This document shows, in pieces, positions 24,732 through 32,306 of a DNA stretch of 34,998 nucleotides; position 1 is the stretch's first letter, and every line of letters begins with the position of its first letter. The DNA is from Actinomycetes bacterium. Lineage in GTDB: Bacteria > Actinomycetota > Acidimicrobiia > Acidimicrobiales > Ilumatobacteraceae. The position numbers were made by a program, and so were the translations under genes. The DNA is taken from contig JANXUF010000032.1 of assembly GCA_025356335.1 (NCBI GenBank), positions 1 to 34,998 of the forward strand, given 5' to 3'. The notes below the pieces were generated by a model. The model had not been told where the DNA came from. It did no database searches and saw only the letters and a list, made by a program, of their open reading frames with translations.

Positions 24732-26038
24732 GCGAGACGGACTTCGACGTCGTCGTCGTCGGCGCAGGGCCGGCCGGATCGTGCGCCGCGCTGTCGCTCG
24801 CCAAGGCCGGACACTCTGTGCTGCTGGTCGAGCGCGGCCCCTTCGCCGGGTCGAAGAACATGTACGGCGGAGTTGTCTACCCGCGCATCCTCGACGCCCT
24901 GATCCCCAACTGGTGGGAGGAGGCGCCGATCCAACGTTGGGTCACGCGTCGCCAGACGATGGTGATGACACCGACGCAATCGTTGACGATCGACTATCGC
25001 AGCGATACCTGGGCAAAGCCGCCGTACAACGGCGCAACCGCCTATCGGCCGGACTTCGACTTCTGGCTCGCCGGAAAGGCAGAAGCTGCCGGAGCGCAGT
25101 TGATCTGCTCGACGACCGTGACCGGGCTGCTCCGTGACGGCCACGGCCGGACCATCGGCGTACGGACCGATCGGCCGGACGGCGACATCACGGCTCGGCT
25201 CGTCATCGCCTGCGACGGCGTCAACAGTTTCCTCGCGAAAGAGGCGGGGCTCTATCGCCGTGACGTCGACGCGAACAGCTTCACACTCGGGGTCAAAGAG
25301 ACGATTGCGCTACCGACGGACGTCATCAACGAGCGTTTCGGCGTGCGCGGTCGGGAAGGCGCCGACATCGAGATCATCGGCTGCACCGGCGACGTCAACG
25401 GCGGCGGTTTCATCTACACGAACCTCGACACCATCGGCGTCGGTGTCGTGCTCAAACTCTCCAAGCTCGGCGCCCAACGGCAACGACCAGAGGAGATCAT
25501 CGCCAACCTCAAAGCGCATCCGTCGGTTGCTCCGCTCGTCGAAGGTGGGGAGGTCAAGGAATATTCTGCACATCTCATTCCCGAGGCCGGCTACGACATG
25601 ATTCCGACGCTTGCCGGCGACGGACTGCTGATCGCCGGTGACGCCGCCGGCCTCTGTCTTGCTGCCGGCATCTGGCTCGAAGGCGTCAACTTTGCACTGG
25701 CCAGCGGCATGTATGCCGGCGACGCCGCCGCCGATGCGCTGCGCAGCGACGATACGTCGGCGGCCGGTCTGGCGGGATATCGCCAGCGTTTGGAGCGCAC
25801 CTTCGTCCTCAAGGACCACGCCAAGTTGCGCCATATCCCGCATCTCGTGCTCGGTGATCGGCTGCAGCAGGAGTACCCGCAGATGGTCGCCAATATCGTC
25901 GAGCGGATGTTCCGCGTCGACAACCCGCGACCGAAACCCGGCATCAGGCGGATCCTCACGCAGGAGCGCAGACATGCCGGAATCCGTTGGCGCGATCTCG
26001 CCAAGGACACATGGACTGCGATGCGAGGATTCGGATGA
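24728..26038 (+). CDS. fixC: FixC-like electron transfer flavoprotein:quinone oxidoreductase
   Basis: A 436-aa FAD-dependent oxidoreductase. The N-terminal dinucleotide fold DFDVVVVGAGPAGSCAAL is followed by GSKNMYGGVVYPRILDALIP, typical of FixC/ETF-QO. A second FAD contact LIAGDAAGLCLAAGIWLEGVNFAL is present. Its iron-sulfur part is supplied by the separate ferredoxin-like FixX immediately downstream. Together with EtfAB it should transfer electrons from a flavin dehydrogenase pool to menaquinone. Both junctions are 4-nt ATGA overlaps, showing strict co-translation with etfA and fixX. Confidence 0.93.
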   Translation: MSETDFDVVVVGAGPAGSCAALSLAKAGHSVLLVERGPFAGSKNMYGGVVYPRILDALIPNWWEEAPIQRWVTRRQTMVMTPTQSLTIDYRSDTWAKPPYNGATAYRPDFDFWLAGKAEAAGAQLICSTTVTGLLRDGHGRTIGVRTDRPDGDITARLVIACDGVNSFLAKEAGLYRRDVDANSFTLGVKETIALPTDVINERFGVRGREGADIEIIGCTGDVNGGGFIYTNLDTIGVGVVLKLSKLGAQRQRPEEIIANLKAHPSVAPLVEGGEVKEYSAHLIPEAGYDMIPTLAGDGLLIAGDAAGLCLAAGIWLEGVNFALASGMYAGDAAADALRSDDTSAAGLAGYRQRLERTFVLKDHAKLRHIPHLVLGDRLQQEYPQMVANIVERMFRVDNPRPKPGIRRILTQERRHAGIRWRDLAKDTWTAMRGFG

Positions 26039-26328
26039 ATCGATGGCCGGAGATCTCCTTCGAGGACCGCATGTCGACCGTCCATTTCGATGTGCACGAA
26101 CGCGCCCACATCACCGTCGACGGCGATTCCTGCCACGGCTGCACGACGAAGGCCTGCGTCGTCGCCTGTCCGGCAAACCTCTTCGTGCCGACCTCGGACG
26201 GAGGCATCGTCTTCAACTACGAGCAGTGCTTCGAATGCGGCACCTGTTACATGGTGTGCAACGTCGAAGGGGCGATCACCTGGACCTACCCGGATGGCGG
26301 CCACGGCGTCGTCTTCCGGCGGACATGA
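26035..26328 (+). CDS. fixX: FixX-like ferredoxin
   Basis: A 97-aa ferredoxin-like protein. Cysteines are at C33, C36, C41 and C45 (CHGCTTKACVVACP) and at C65, C68, C71 and C75 (CFECGTCYMVCN). The second set is a clean 4Fe-4S CxxCxxCxxxC motif. The first has an enlarged spacing, as in FixX-type proteins, where one cluster may be lost. It is the iron-sulfur partner of FixC. ATG 26035 overlaps the fixC stop. Its own stop overlaps the start of a 13-codon ORF that leads to etfB. Confidence 0.93.
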   Translation: MNRWPEISFEDRMSTVHFDVHERAHITVDGDSCHGCTTKACVVACPANLFVPTSDGGIVFNYEQCFECGTCYMVCNVEGAITWTYPDGGHGVVFRRT

Positions 26329-26366
26329 GCGTCTGCGGACTGGCGCGAGGGCGGTCCGAGCCGTGA
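26325..26366 (+). CDS. 13-codon relay ORF between fixX and etfB
   Basis: ATG 26325 overlaps the fixX stop (ATGA). The ORF encodes MSVCGLARGRSEP, and its TGA (26364-26366) overlaps the etfB GTG (GTGA). It bridges exactly the gap between two otherwise uncoupled genes, so it may pass terminating ribosomes from fixX to etfB. It could be chance; the peptide itself is probably without function. Confidence 0.35.
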   Translation: MSVCGLARGRSEP

Positions 26367-27232
26367 TCGTGACCTGCCAGAAATGGGTTGCTCTCGGTGC
26401 TGCCGATGCCGACAGTGCCGGTCACAACGCCGCAGATCAACGATTCGGGGGGACCTCAGCCGCAGACCAGGCCGCGCTCGAATGGGCGCTGCGACTCGGC
26501 GCCGCCCGTTCGGAGGCGGTGACGGTGATCGCCCTCGGCCCTGACGAAGCCTCGAAGGCACTGCGTGACGCCGCCGCTGCCGGAGCGGACCGGCTGCTTC
26601 GCGTCGACAGTTCGACTTCGATCGACAGTGTCGATGTCGCCGCCGCGATCACCTCGGCACTCCAGTCTCTCGGCGCGGCAGATGTCTCCTTCATCGTCTG
26701 TGGGGACTACTCACTCGACCGCGGCAGCGGCTCGGTCCCTGCGTTCCTGGCAGCGATGCTCGGTATGGCGATGGCGCTCGGAGCCGTCGGAATCGATCTC
26801 GCTGACGGGACCGATGTCGAGGTACTCCGCCGCCTCGATGGTGGCCGTCGAGAACGGCTCCGCCTCCACGACAGCGGCGTCATCTCCGTCGAGGGATCGA
26901 CGGCGACGCTACGCAGAGCGTCGCTCTCCGGTGTACTGGCGTCGAAGGCGAAGCAGATCGAAATGCACACGCCAACCCGTTCCATCGATCACGTAGCACG
27001 AGCGACGACAATGTCGACGTACCGTCCGAGAGCCCGGCAACTGGCACCCCCCGTGGGGGGTAATCCGCTCGCCCGGCTGCACGCCCTGACGAGCGCCACA
27101 CATCGCTCGACCCACGGTGAGACCGTGGTCCTCGATCCGCAGATGGCCGCACGCCGAATCGTCGAGGCGCTCACGGTATGGGGTTACCTCGATGGCGAAT
27201 CCGGCCCTGCCGCTGACGCCCCGACTCGTTGA
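26363..27232 (+). CDS. etfB: Electron transfer flavoprotein beta subunit (FixA-like, mycofactocin-associated)
   Basis: A 289-aa ETF beta subunit, partner of EtfA. The start GTG 26363 (VIVTCQKWVALG) matches the usual N-terminus of the family. Features include SAADQAALEWALRLG, VTVIALGPDEASKALRDAAA (nucleotide-binding loop) and DRGSGSVPAFLAAMLGM, with the adenine/AMP-site region present in altered form. The protein is divergent from housekeeping EtfB in its C-terminal third (residues ~200-289), as expected for a specialised ETF. Position after fixX, rather than next to etfA, is unusual in order. It ends 44 nt before the MftE-like gene. Confidence 0.82.
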   Translation: MIVTCQKWVALGAADADSAGHNAADQRFGGTSAADQAALEWALRLGAARSEAVTVIALGPDEASKALRDAAAAGADRLLRVDSSTSIDSVDVAAAITSALQSLGAADVSFIVCGDYSLDRGSGSVPAFLAAMLGMAMALGAVGIDLADGTDVEVLRRLDGGRRERLRLHDSGVISVEGSTATLRRASLSGVLASKAKQIEMHTPTRSIDHVARATTMSTYRPRARQLAPPVGGNPLARLHALTSATHRSTHGETVVLDPQMAARRIVEALTVWGYLDGESGPAADAPTR

Positions 27233-27244
27233 GCGAGTGGGCAG

Positions 27245-27281
27245 GTGAGCGGGTGAGCGGGTGAGCGGGTGAGCGGGTGAG
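27245..27281 (+). repeat. 8-bp tandem repeat carrying serial GTG starts
   Basis: The unit gtgagcgg recurs with GTG at 27245, 27253, 27261, 27269 and 27277. All but the last GTG read gtg-agc-ggg-tga and stop at once; only the last opens the MftE-like gene. The period of 8 means that adjacent units are in different frames. Confidence 0.95.
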
Positions 27282-28023
27282 CAATCTGGCGGCAGACTCC
27301 GGACGGGCGACCGCCCATCGCCGGTCGGGTGTGGTGCTCGGCGACTGCGCCTGGCCGGATTTCGACGGGGACGAGGTACTGCTCATCCCACTCGGATCCT
27401 GTGAACAACACGGTCCTCACCTGCCGCTGGACACGGACTCGCGAATCGCCGTCGCCGTCGCCGTCAGCGCGGCACGACGTCATACGAGGGCTGTCGTCGC
27501 GCCGGCGTTGCATTTCGGTGCCAGCTGGGAACACCACGGATTCGCCGGTCTGTTGTCACTCAACGATGAGGTGTTGACCAGCGTGCTCGTCGAGCTGGGT
27601 CACTCCGCCGACTGGGCGTCCGGCATCGTCTTCGTCAACGGGCACGGCGGCAACGTCCTCGCTGTCGAGCGGGCCGTCGCCGTCCTCGTCGACGAGGGCC
27701 GAAACGTTCGCTGCTGGTCTCCGTCGTACACGAATGCCGATGGCTCTGCGGACTTCCATGCTGGTGTGTCGGAGACCTCGATGATGCTGGCGATCGAACC
27801 GGCGCTCGTTCGTTCGGAACTCGCAGCAGTCGGATGGACGGGCTCGATCGACGTACTGCGTCGTCGGCCGGTGATCGACCTGAGCCCGAACGGCGTACTC
27901 GGCGACCCGATCGGTGCCAGCGCCGAAGCCGGCGACGTGCTGCTCGCGGCGCTGGCCGACGACCTCTCGCAGTTGATCACCAGCCTGCTGGCCGAGGTCG
28001 ATCGGCGGCGGCCGCTCGGCTGA
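27277..28023 (+). CDS. mftE: MftE-like creatininase-family peptidase
   Basis: A 248-aa creatininase-family metal hydrolase. Metal-site motifs are IPLGSCEQHGPHLPLDTDSR, GASWEHHGFAGLLSLNDEVL, VFVNGHGGNVLAVERAV and VSETSMMLAIEPAL. The late block SPNGVLGDPIGASAEAGDVL matches MftE, the peptidase that releases the Val-Tyr-derived AHDP core from the modified MftA peptide in mycofactocin biosynthesis. No mftA, mftB, mftC or mftD is seen nearby, so the assignment rests on sequence and on the adjacent mycofactocin-associated redox genes. Start GTG 27277 is the last unit of an 8-bp repeat. The gene converges on the amylosucrase gene with a 6-nt gap. Confidence 0.8.
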   Translation: MSNLAADSGRATAHRRSGVVLGDCAWPDFDGDEVLLIPLGSCEQHGPHLPLDTDSRIAVAVAVSAARRHTRAVVAPALHFGASWEHHGFAGLLSLNDEVLTSVLVELGHSADWASGIVFVNGHGGNVLAVERAVAVLVDEGRNVRCWSPSYTNADGSADFHAGVSETSMMLAIEPALVRSELAAVGWTGSIDVLRRRPVIDLSPNGVLGDPIGASAEAGDVLLAALADDLSQLITSLLAEVDRRRPLG

Positions 28024-28029
28024 GCCCGC

Positions 28030-30003
28030 TCAAACGGTTCGGGCCGACCCGACCGGCGGGGGTTGCAACGCCGACGTCCCAGCATCCGTGAACCAGGCAA
28101 CGCCGTACGGTGCCACCACGAGCTCCTTGCTGTCGCGCCGGATGTCACGCCATCCGAGCAGATCGGTCGCCTCCTCGATGCCACACCACGCCAGCGCCTC
28201 GAACGGGAGACGGGCGTGGCGCGCTGCAACATTGGCGACACCGAGCAAGCGTCCGTGCACGTCGTGTTCGCGTACCCACGCAAGGATTGCCGGGTCATCG
28301 TACGCGGCGATGTACGTACGGCCGCCCGTCGACAGCGCAGCCGCGCCTCTGCGAGCCGACAGCAGGCGCCGAAACGACTCGAACACCCGCTGTTCGACGC
28401 TGCCCGCCGAGTGTCTTCGTGATGCGCCGCTCCAGTCCATCTGCGGACGATGAATCCAACGCGAATCGTCGGCATGCAGAACGTCGACGGCATAGTCCTC
28501 GTCGTTACCGATGCCGAGCTCGTCTCCCATATAGATCAACGGGATCCCGCCGAAGCCGAGGCTGACGCCATAGAGCAGTTCGATACGACGCACGGCCAGG
28601 TCGAGTTCGTGCACAGATCCGGACCTCAACGCCTTCTGCACACCGCACAGTTCAGCGGTGGTGCCGCACGTGCGCTCGTCGCCGACGTCGTCGTTCGTCG
28701 AGAAGGCGACCCCCGCAGCGAACGAATCAGGGAAGTCACCGCGATAGAACGCTGCCAGAAAGGCACGGTGTGCCGGGCCGTCGAGTCCGACCGAGGCGGC
28801 AAGGGCGTCGTCGACCGCCCAGCCGATGTCGTCGTGGCAGCGGACATAGGTGCAGAACGCGGCGTCGACAGGCGTCGCGGCCAAGGAGGCCAGCGAAGCT
28901 GCGGCGAGACGCGTCTCGCCGGAGGCGATGCTCGACCACAGCATCACCATCAACTGGTTGTGATAGGCGAGGTGGCATTCGCGTCGCTCCGACGGATACG
29001 CCCCGAGGTAGGCCGACAGGTCCGACGGCGCGACGATCGCTTCGGCCTTGACCAAGACGCCGGGGGCGGCGACATCGAGCAGCGAGCGGAAGGCCTGCGC
29101 GAGATAGTGCGCCTCCGGCTGGTTCTGGCAGTTCGTGCCGAGCCGCTTCCAGGTGAAGGCAACGGCATCGATACGCAACACCTCGACACCGGCATTCGCC
29201 AATGTCAGCATCACTTCGAGCATCTCGACGAAGACGTCGGGATTGGCGTAGTTGAGGTCCCACTGATAGCTGTTGAACGTTGTCCAGACCCACGCTGCAG
29301 CGTCGGCGTCCCACGTGAAGTTGCCAGGCGCCATCTGCGGGAACACCTCCGGCAACGTCTCCTCGTACCGATCGGGCATCGTCCTGTCCGGAAACATGAG
29401 ATAGAACTGGCGATAGCGAGGGTCGCCTGCCCTGGCCGCCTTCGCCCACCTGTGCTCGTAGGCGGTGTGATTGACGACGACGTCGATGCAGGGGCTGATG
29501 CCGCGCTGGCGCAACGCGGTCGTCAGGTTGACCAAATCGTCCCAGGTCCCGAGTCGGGGATCGACGTCGGCGTAGTCGACGACCGCATACCCGCCGTCGT
29601 TCTGGCCGTCCCTGGCGCGCAACACGCTCATCAGGTGCAGGTAGTTGACTCCGAGTTCTTCGAGATAGTCGAGGTGTTCTGCGACTGCGGCGAGGGTCCC
29701 GCACAGCCTCGAGACGTAGGCGACATAGCCGACGCGGTCAGGGGCGTGGAACCAGTCCGGAGTCGCCTGGCGGCGTGCGTCCATCGCCCGCAGATCGACC
29801 GGCCGCCTGGCCGTAGCCTGGGCCACCGCGACGAATACGGCATCGAGCAACCGGGGCGCATCATCGCCGAACAGCGCCTCGAACAACGCCGACAGTTCGC
29901 CGGCTGCCCTGTCGGCCCGCGCCCACCATGATGCGGACTCGAACGGGCCGAGGTGAGGTTCGAGAATCGTCTCGATCCGAGCCACGGTCGCAGACGCGAG
30001 CAT
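28030..30003 (-). CDS. Amylosucrase-like glycoside hydrolase (GH13)
   Basis: A 657-aa GH13 protein with the amylosucrase layout: a helical N-terminal domain (~1-90), then the (beta/alpha)8 barrel with VGYVAYVSRLCGTLAAVAEH and the amylosucrase-type YLHLMSVLRARDGQNDGGYAVVDY loop. Catalytic positions are the nucleophile Asp in VLRIDAVAFTWK, acid/base Glu in VLVKAEAIVAP and the third Asp in VRCHDDIGW. NSYQWDLNYANPDVF is also typical. Amylosucrases split sucrose and build alpha-1,4-glucan; some relatives act as sucrose hydrolases. ATG 30003 is chosen over the TTG one codon earlier. As the last gene of the sugar ABC operon, it probably processes the imported sugar. Confidence 0.9.
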   Translation of the reverse strand: MLASATVARIETILEPHLGPFESASWWARADRAAGELSALFEALFGDDAPRLLDAVFVAVAQATARRPVDLRAMDARRQATPDWFHAPDRVGYVAYVSRLCGTLAAVAEHLDYLEELGVNYLHLMSVLRARDGQNDGGYAVVDYADVDPRLGTWDDLVNLTTALRQRGISPCIDVVVNHTAYEHRWAKAARAGDPRYRQFYLMFPDRTMPDRYEETLPEVFPQMAPGNFTWDADAAAWVWTTFNSYQWDLNYANPDVFVEMLEVMLTLANAGVEVLRIDAVAFTWKRLGTNCQNQPEAHYLAQAFRSLLDVAAPGVLVKAEAIVAPSDLSAYLGAYPSERRECHLAYHNQLMVMLWSSIASGETRLAAASLASLAATPVDAAFCTYVRCHDDIGWAVDDALAASVGLDGPAHRAFLAAFYRGDFPDSFAAGVAFSTNDDVGDERTCGTTAELCGVQKALRSGSVHELDLAVRRIELLYGVSLGFGGIPLIYMGDELGIGNDEDYAVDVLHADDSRWIHRPQMDWSGASRRHSAGSVEQRVFESFRRLLSARRGAAALSTGGRTYIAAYDDPAILAWVREHDVHGRLLGVANVAARHARLPFEALAWCGIEEATDLLGWRDIRRDSKELVVAPYGVAWFTDAGTSALQPPPVGSARTV

Positions 30004-30030
30004 CAACGGAAGCCGCCCAGCGTGTGACGG

Positions 30031-30060
30031 CGGATGGTCTGACAGCGGATGGTCTGACAG
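30031..30060 (-). repeat. 15-bp tandem duplication upstream of the amylosucrase gene
   Basis: Two perfect copies of cggatggtctgacag lie in the 105-nt gap between the permease stop and the amylosucrase start. They sit in the leader of the downstream gene and could affect mRNA structure there. A short aagggct-tc-agccctt repeat overlaps the permease stop at 30102-30117. Confidence 0.9.
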
Positions 30061-30108
30061 CGTTGAGATCGAAGGTTCGGCGTCTGCGACTCGAGTGCTC
30101 GAAGGGCT

Positions 30109-31092
30109 TCAGCCCTTGACGGCACCGGCGGTGAGGCCACGAACGAAGTAGCGCTGCAGCGAGAAGAACACGCCGAGCGGAACGATCATCGAGATGAAGG
30201 CACCGGCAGTCAGTCGCTGCCATTCGGTGCCCTTCGTGCCGACGAGGTCGTTGAGTTTCCATGTCAGCGGCTTGAGGTCGCTCGGACCGAACACCGTGGC
30301 GACGAGGAAGTCGTTCCATACCCAGAGGAACTGGAAGATCGCCAGCGAGGCGAGCGCGGGAACGGCGAGTGGCAGCACGACCCTGGTGAAGATGACCAGG
30401 TGGCTCGCGCCGTCGATCCGCGCCGCTTCGATCAGGTCGCGAGGCAGTGCCTGGACGAAGTTCTTCAACAGGAAGATCGCCAGTGGCAGGGCGAAACAGG
30501 TGTGGGCGATCCAGACCGAGACCACCGAGCCCTTGACGCCTGGGATGACGAAGAGCGTGAAGGTATGGCCGCTGATGGTCAGGTGGGCACCCTGGTTGAT
30601 CAGACTCAGCAGTGGAACCATCGCCATCTGAATCGGAACGACCATCAGTGCGACGACCCCGACGAAGACCCAGTCGCGTCCTTTGAAATCCATCCACGAC
30701 AGCGCGTACGCCGCCAGCGCGGCAATCACGATCGGAATGAACGTCGCCGGCACGGTGATCTTGACGGTGTTGAAGAAGTACTGGCCGAGGCTGGTGCCAC
30801 CGGTCGTCGACCACACGTCCCGGTAGTTCGCCAGTGTGAACTGCGGATGGCGGACGACGGTCCACCAACCGGTCGTGAGGATCTTGTTCGCCGGCCGGAA
30901 CGACGAGACGAACAACCCGACGGTCGGGATGGTCCACAGGATGCACAGCAGGCCGACGCCGATCTTGCCGGAGCGCGTACCGAGGAAGGTGGCGATCCGG
31001 CGACCGAGCGGGGGCTCCGGACCACGCTCGGTGCCCCGGGGCGGCGCGTCCGAGAGCGGGATGGAATCCGAAAGAGGCAGAGAGATAGCCAT
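30109..31092 (-). CDS. Carbohydrate ABC transporter permease (MalG-type)
   Basis: A 327-aa inner-membrane permease with about six transmembrane segments. The cytoplasmic EAA loop that docks to the ATPase is IEAARIDGASHLVIFTRVVL, followed by LP-AVPAL. A hydrophilic, Pro/Arg-rich N-terminal tail precedes the first helix (IGVGLLCILWTIPTVGLFVS). ATG 31092 is 2 nt after the stop of the MalF-type gene (TAACCATG), so the two permeases are co-translated. It pairs with the MalF-type protein and the MsiK-like ATPase for alpha-glucoside or other sugar import. Confidence 0.93.
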   Translation of the reverse strand: MAISLPLSDSIPLSDAPPRGTERGPEPPLGRRIATFLGTRSGKIGVGLLCILWTIPTVGLFVSSFRPANKILTTGWWTVVRHPQFTLANYRDVWSTTGGTSLGQYFFNTVKITVPATFIPIVIAALAAYALSWMDFKGRDWVFVGVVALMVVPIQMAMVPLLSLINQGAHLTISGHTFTLFVIPGVKGSVVSVWIAHTCFALPLAIFLLKNFVQALPRDLIEAARIDGASHLVIFTRVVLPLAVPALASLAIFQFLWVWNDFLVATVFGPSDLKPLTWKLNDLVGTKGTEWQRLTAGAFISMIVPLGVFFSLQRYFVRGLTAGAVKG

Positions 31093-31094
31093 GG

Positions 31095-32105
31095 TTATCC
31101 AAGCTCCCGGGCACGGCGCTGGCTGCGCAGGTTGAGAATGACGACGGGGACGACGACGACGAAGAGAATCACGGCGAGTGCAGACCCGTAACCGGGCCGG
31201 TTCTGCGGAATTGCCTTGTCGAACATCTCGTTGGCCAACACGTTCGTGTTGTAGTTACCGCCGGTCATCGACTGGACGATGTCGAACACTTTGAGAACGG
31301 CGATGATCGTGGTCGTCGTCACAGCGATGATCGTCGGCATGACGTAGGGGATCGTGATCTTGCGGAATACCTGGAATTCCGTTGCCCCGTCGATTCTTCC
31401 CGCTTCGCCGAGCGAGTCCGGCACGCCCTTGACAGCGGCCGACAGCACCGTGGTGCAGAACCCGGCCTGAATCCAGACGAAGACGATGATCAAGAGTGAT
31501 GTGTTGACGTGCGGTAGGCCCGGCAGATAGTTCTGCTGCTGCAGCAGCCACGCCCTCGGCTTCGCTCCGAAGACCCCGGTCAACGAGTTCAAGAGACCGA
31601 ACTCGTGCTTCGGGTCGGAGGACTTGGTGAGGATGAACCTCCAGATGATGCCGGCACCGACCATCGAGATGACGGTCGGCAGGAAGATCAACGTCTTCCA
31701 CAGGCGCTCGTTCTTCATGTTGTCGGCGGTTCGGGCGACGATGAGGCCGACGCCGACGCTGAAGCCGGTTCCGAGGATCACCCACCACAGATTGTTCAGC
31801 AACGTCATGCGGGTCTTCGGGTCGGCGAAGATCTGCCGGTAGTTCTTCAGCCCGATGTACGTATCGACGTTGAGGCCGGTGCCACCCTTGTTGGTGTAGA
31901 AGCTGGTGATGATCGTGCGGATGGCAGGGATCGCCAGCCCGACGATGAGGAAGATGACGGCGAATCCGAGGAACGGAAAGATCTGCGCCCGCTCTTTCGC
32001 TCGACCGCGTAGGAGCGTCGTGAGCCCGTAGATCAGCAGGATGATGGCGAGGAAGGCGCCGATACCGATTGCAGCCTGCAGAAACGTTTTCCCCAACTCG
32101 ACCAC
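31095..32105 (-). CDS. Carbohydrate ABC transporter permease (MalF-type)
   Basis: A 336-aa permease with at least six membrane helices, from AAIGIGAFLAIILLIYGL near the N-terminus to ALAVILFVVVVPVVILNL at the C-terminus. The EAA loop is LGEAGRIDGATEFQVFRKIT followed by IPYVMPT. The start is set at GTG 32105 because a purine-rich ggggga lies 7 nt upstream; the frame stays open to 32210, but that extension is Cys/Ala-rich, lies in the intercistronic region and has no hydrophobic start. It forms the transport channel with the MalG-type protein. Confidence 0.9.
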   Translation of the reverse strand: MVELGKTFLQAAIGIGAFLAIILLIYGLTTLLRGRAKERAQIFPFLGFAVIFLIVGLAIPAIRTIITSFYTNKGGTGLNVDTYIGLKNYRQIFADPKTRMTLLNNLWWVILGTGFSVGVGLIVARTADNMKNERLWKTLIFLPTVISMVGAGIIWRFILTKSSDPKHEFGLLNSLTGVFGAKPRAWLLQQQNYLPGLPHVNTSLLIIVFVWIQAGFCTTVLSAAVKGVPDSLGEAGRIDGATEFQVFRKITIPYVMPTIIAVTTTTIIAVLKVFDIVQSMTGGNYNTNVLANEMFDKAIPQNRPGYGSALAVILFVVVVPVVILNLRSQRRARELG

Positions 32106-32255
32106 GATCAGGTCCCCCCATATGAGACGTTCATCAAGATGATGTATAGCAGTACGACCCACAGCACTTCGACATGCAGCACATGCGCGTGCAGCGATTC
32201 GACATGCCATGCGGACAGCTCGGCATGGCGCGCTTCAACGGGTCGGATGACGTCA

Positions 32256-32287
32256 GACGGAGCAGGTACCGAGGCACCTGCTCCGTC
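32256..32287 (-). terminator. Intercistronic 12-bp hairpin between binding protein and permeases
   Basis: gacggagcaggt (32256-32267) and acctgctccgtc (32276-32287) pair perfectly around an 8-nt loop, ~20 nt downstream of the binding-protein stop on the minus strand. Such hairpins commonly stabilise or attenuate the message so that the binding protein is made in excess over the permeases. No T-run is seen, so partial readthrough is likely. Confidence 0.6.
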
Positions 32288-32306
32288 ATGACGATGTTCG
32301 GCTAGA

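Noticed and set aside
28450..29931. Long plus-strand frame (493 codons) opposite the amylosucrase
   Set aside because: Antisense to a gene with intact GH13 catalytic motifs; composition is that of a shadow frame.
32106..32210. N-terminal extension of the MalF-type permease
   Set aside because: It is Cys/Ala-rich, lies in the intercistronic gap and lacks a ribosome site, whereas GTG 32105 has a purine-rich site at normal distance.
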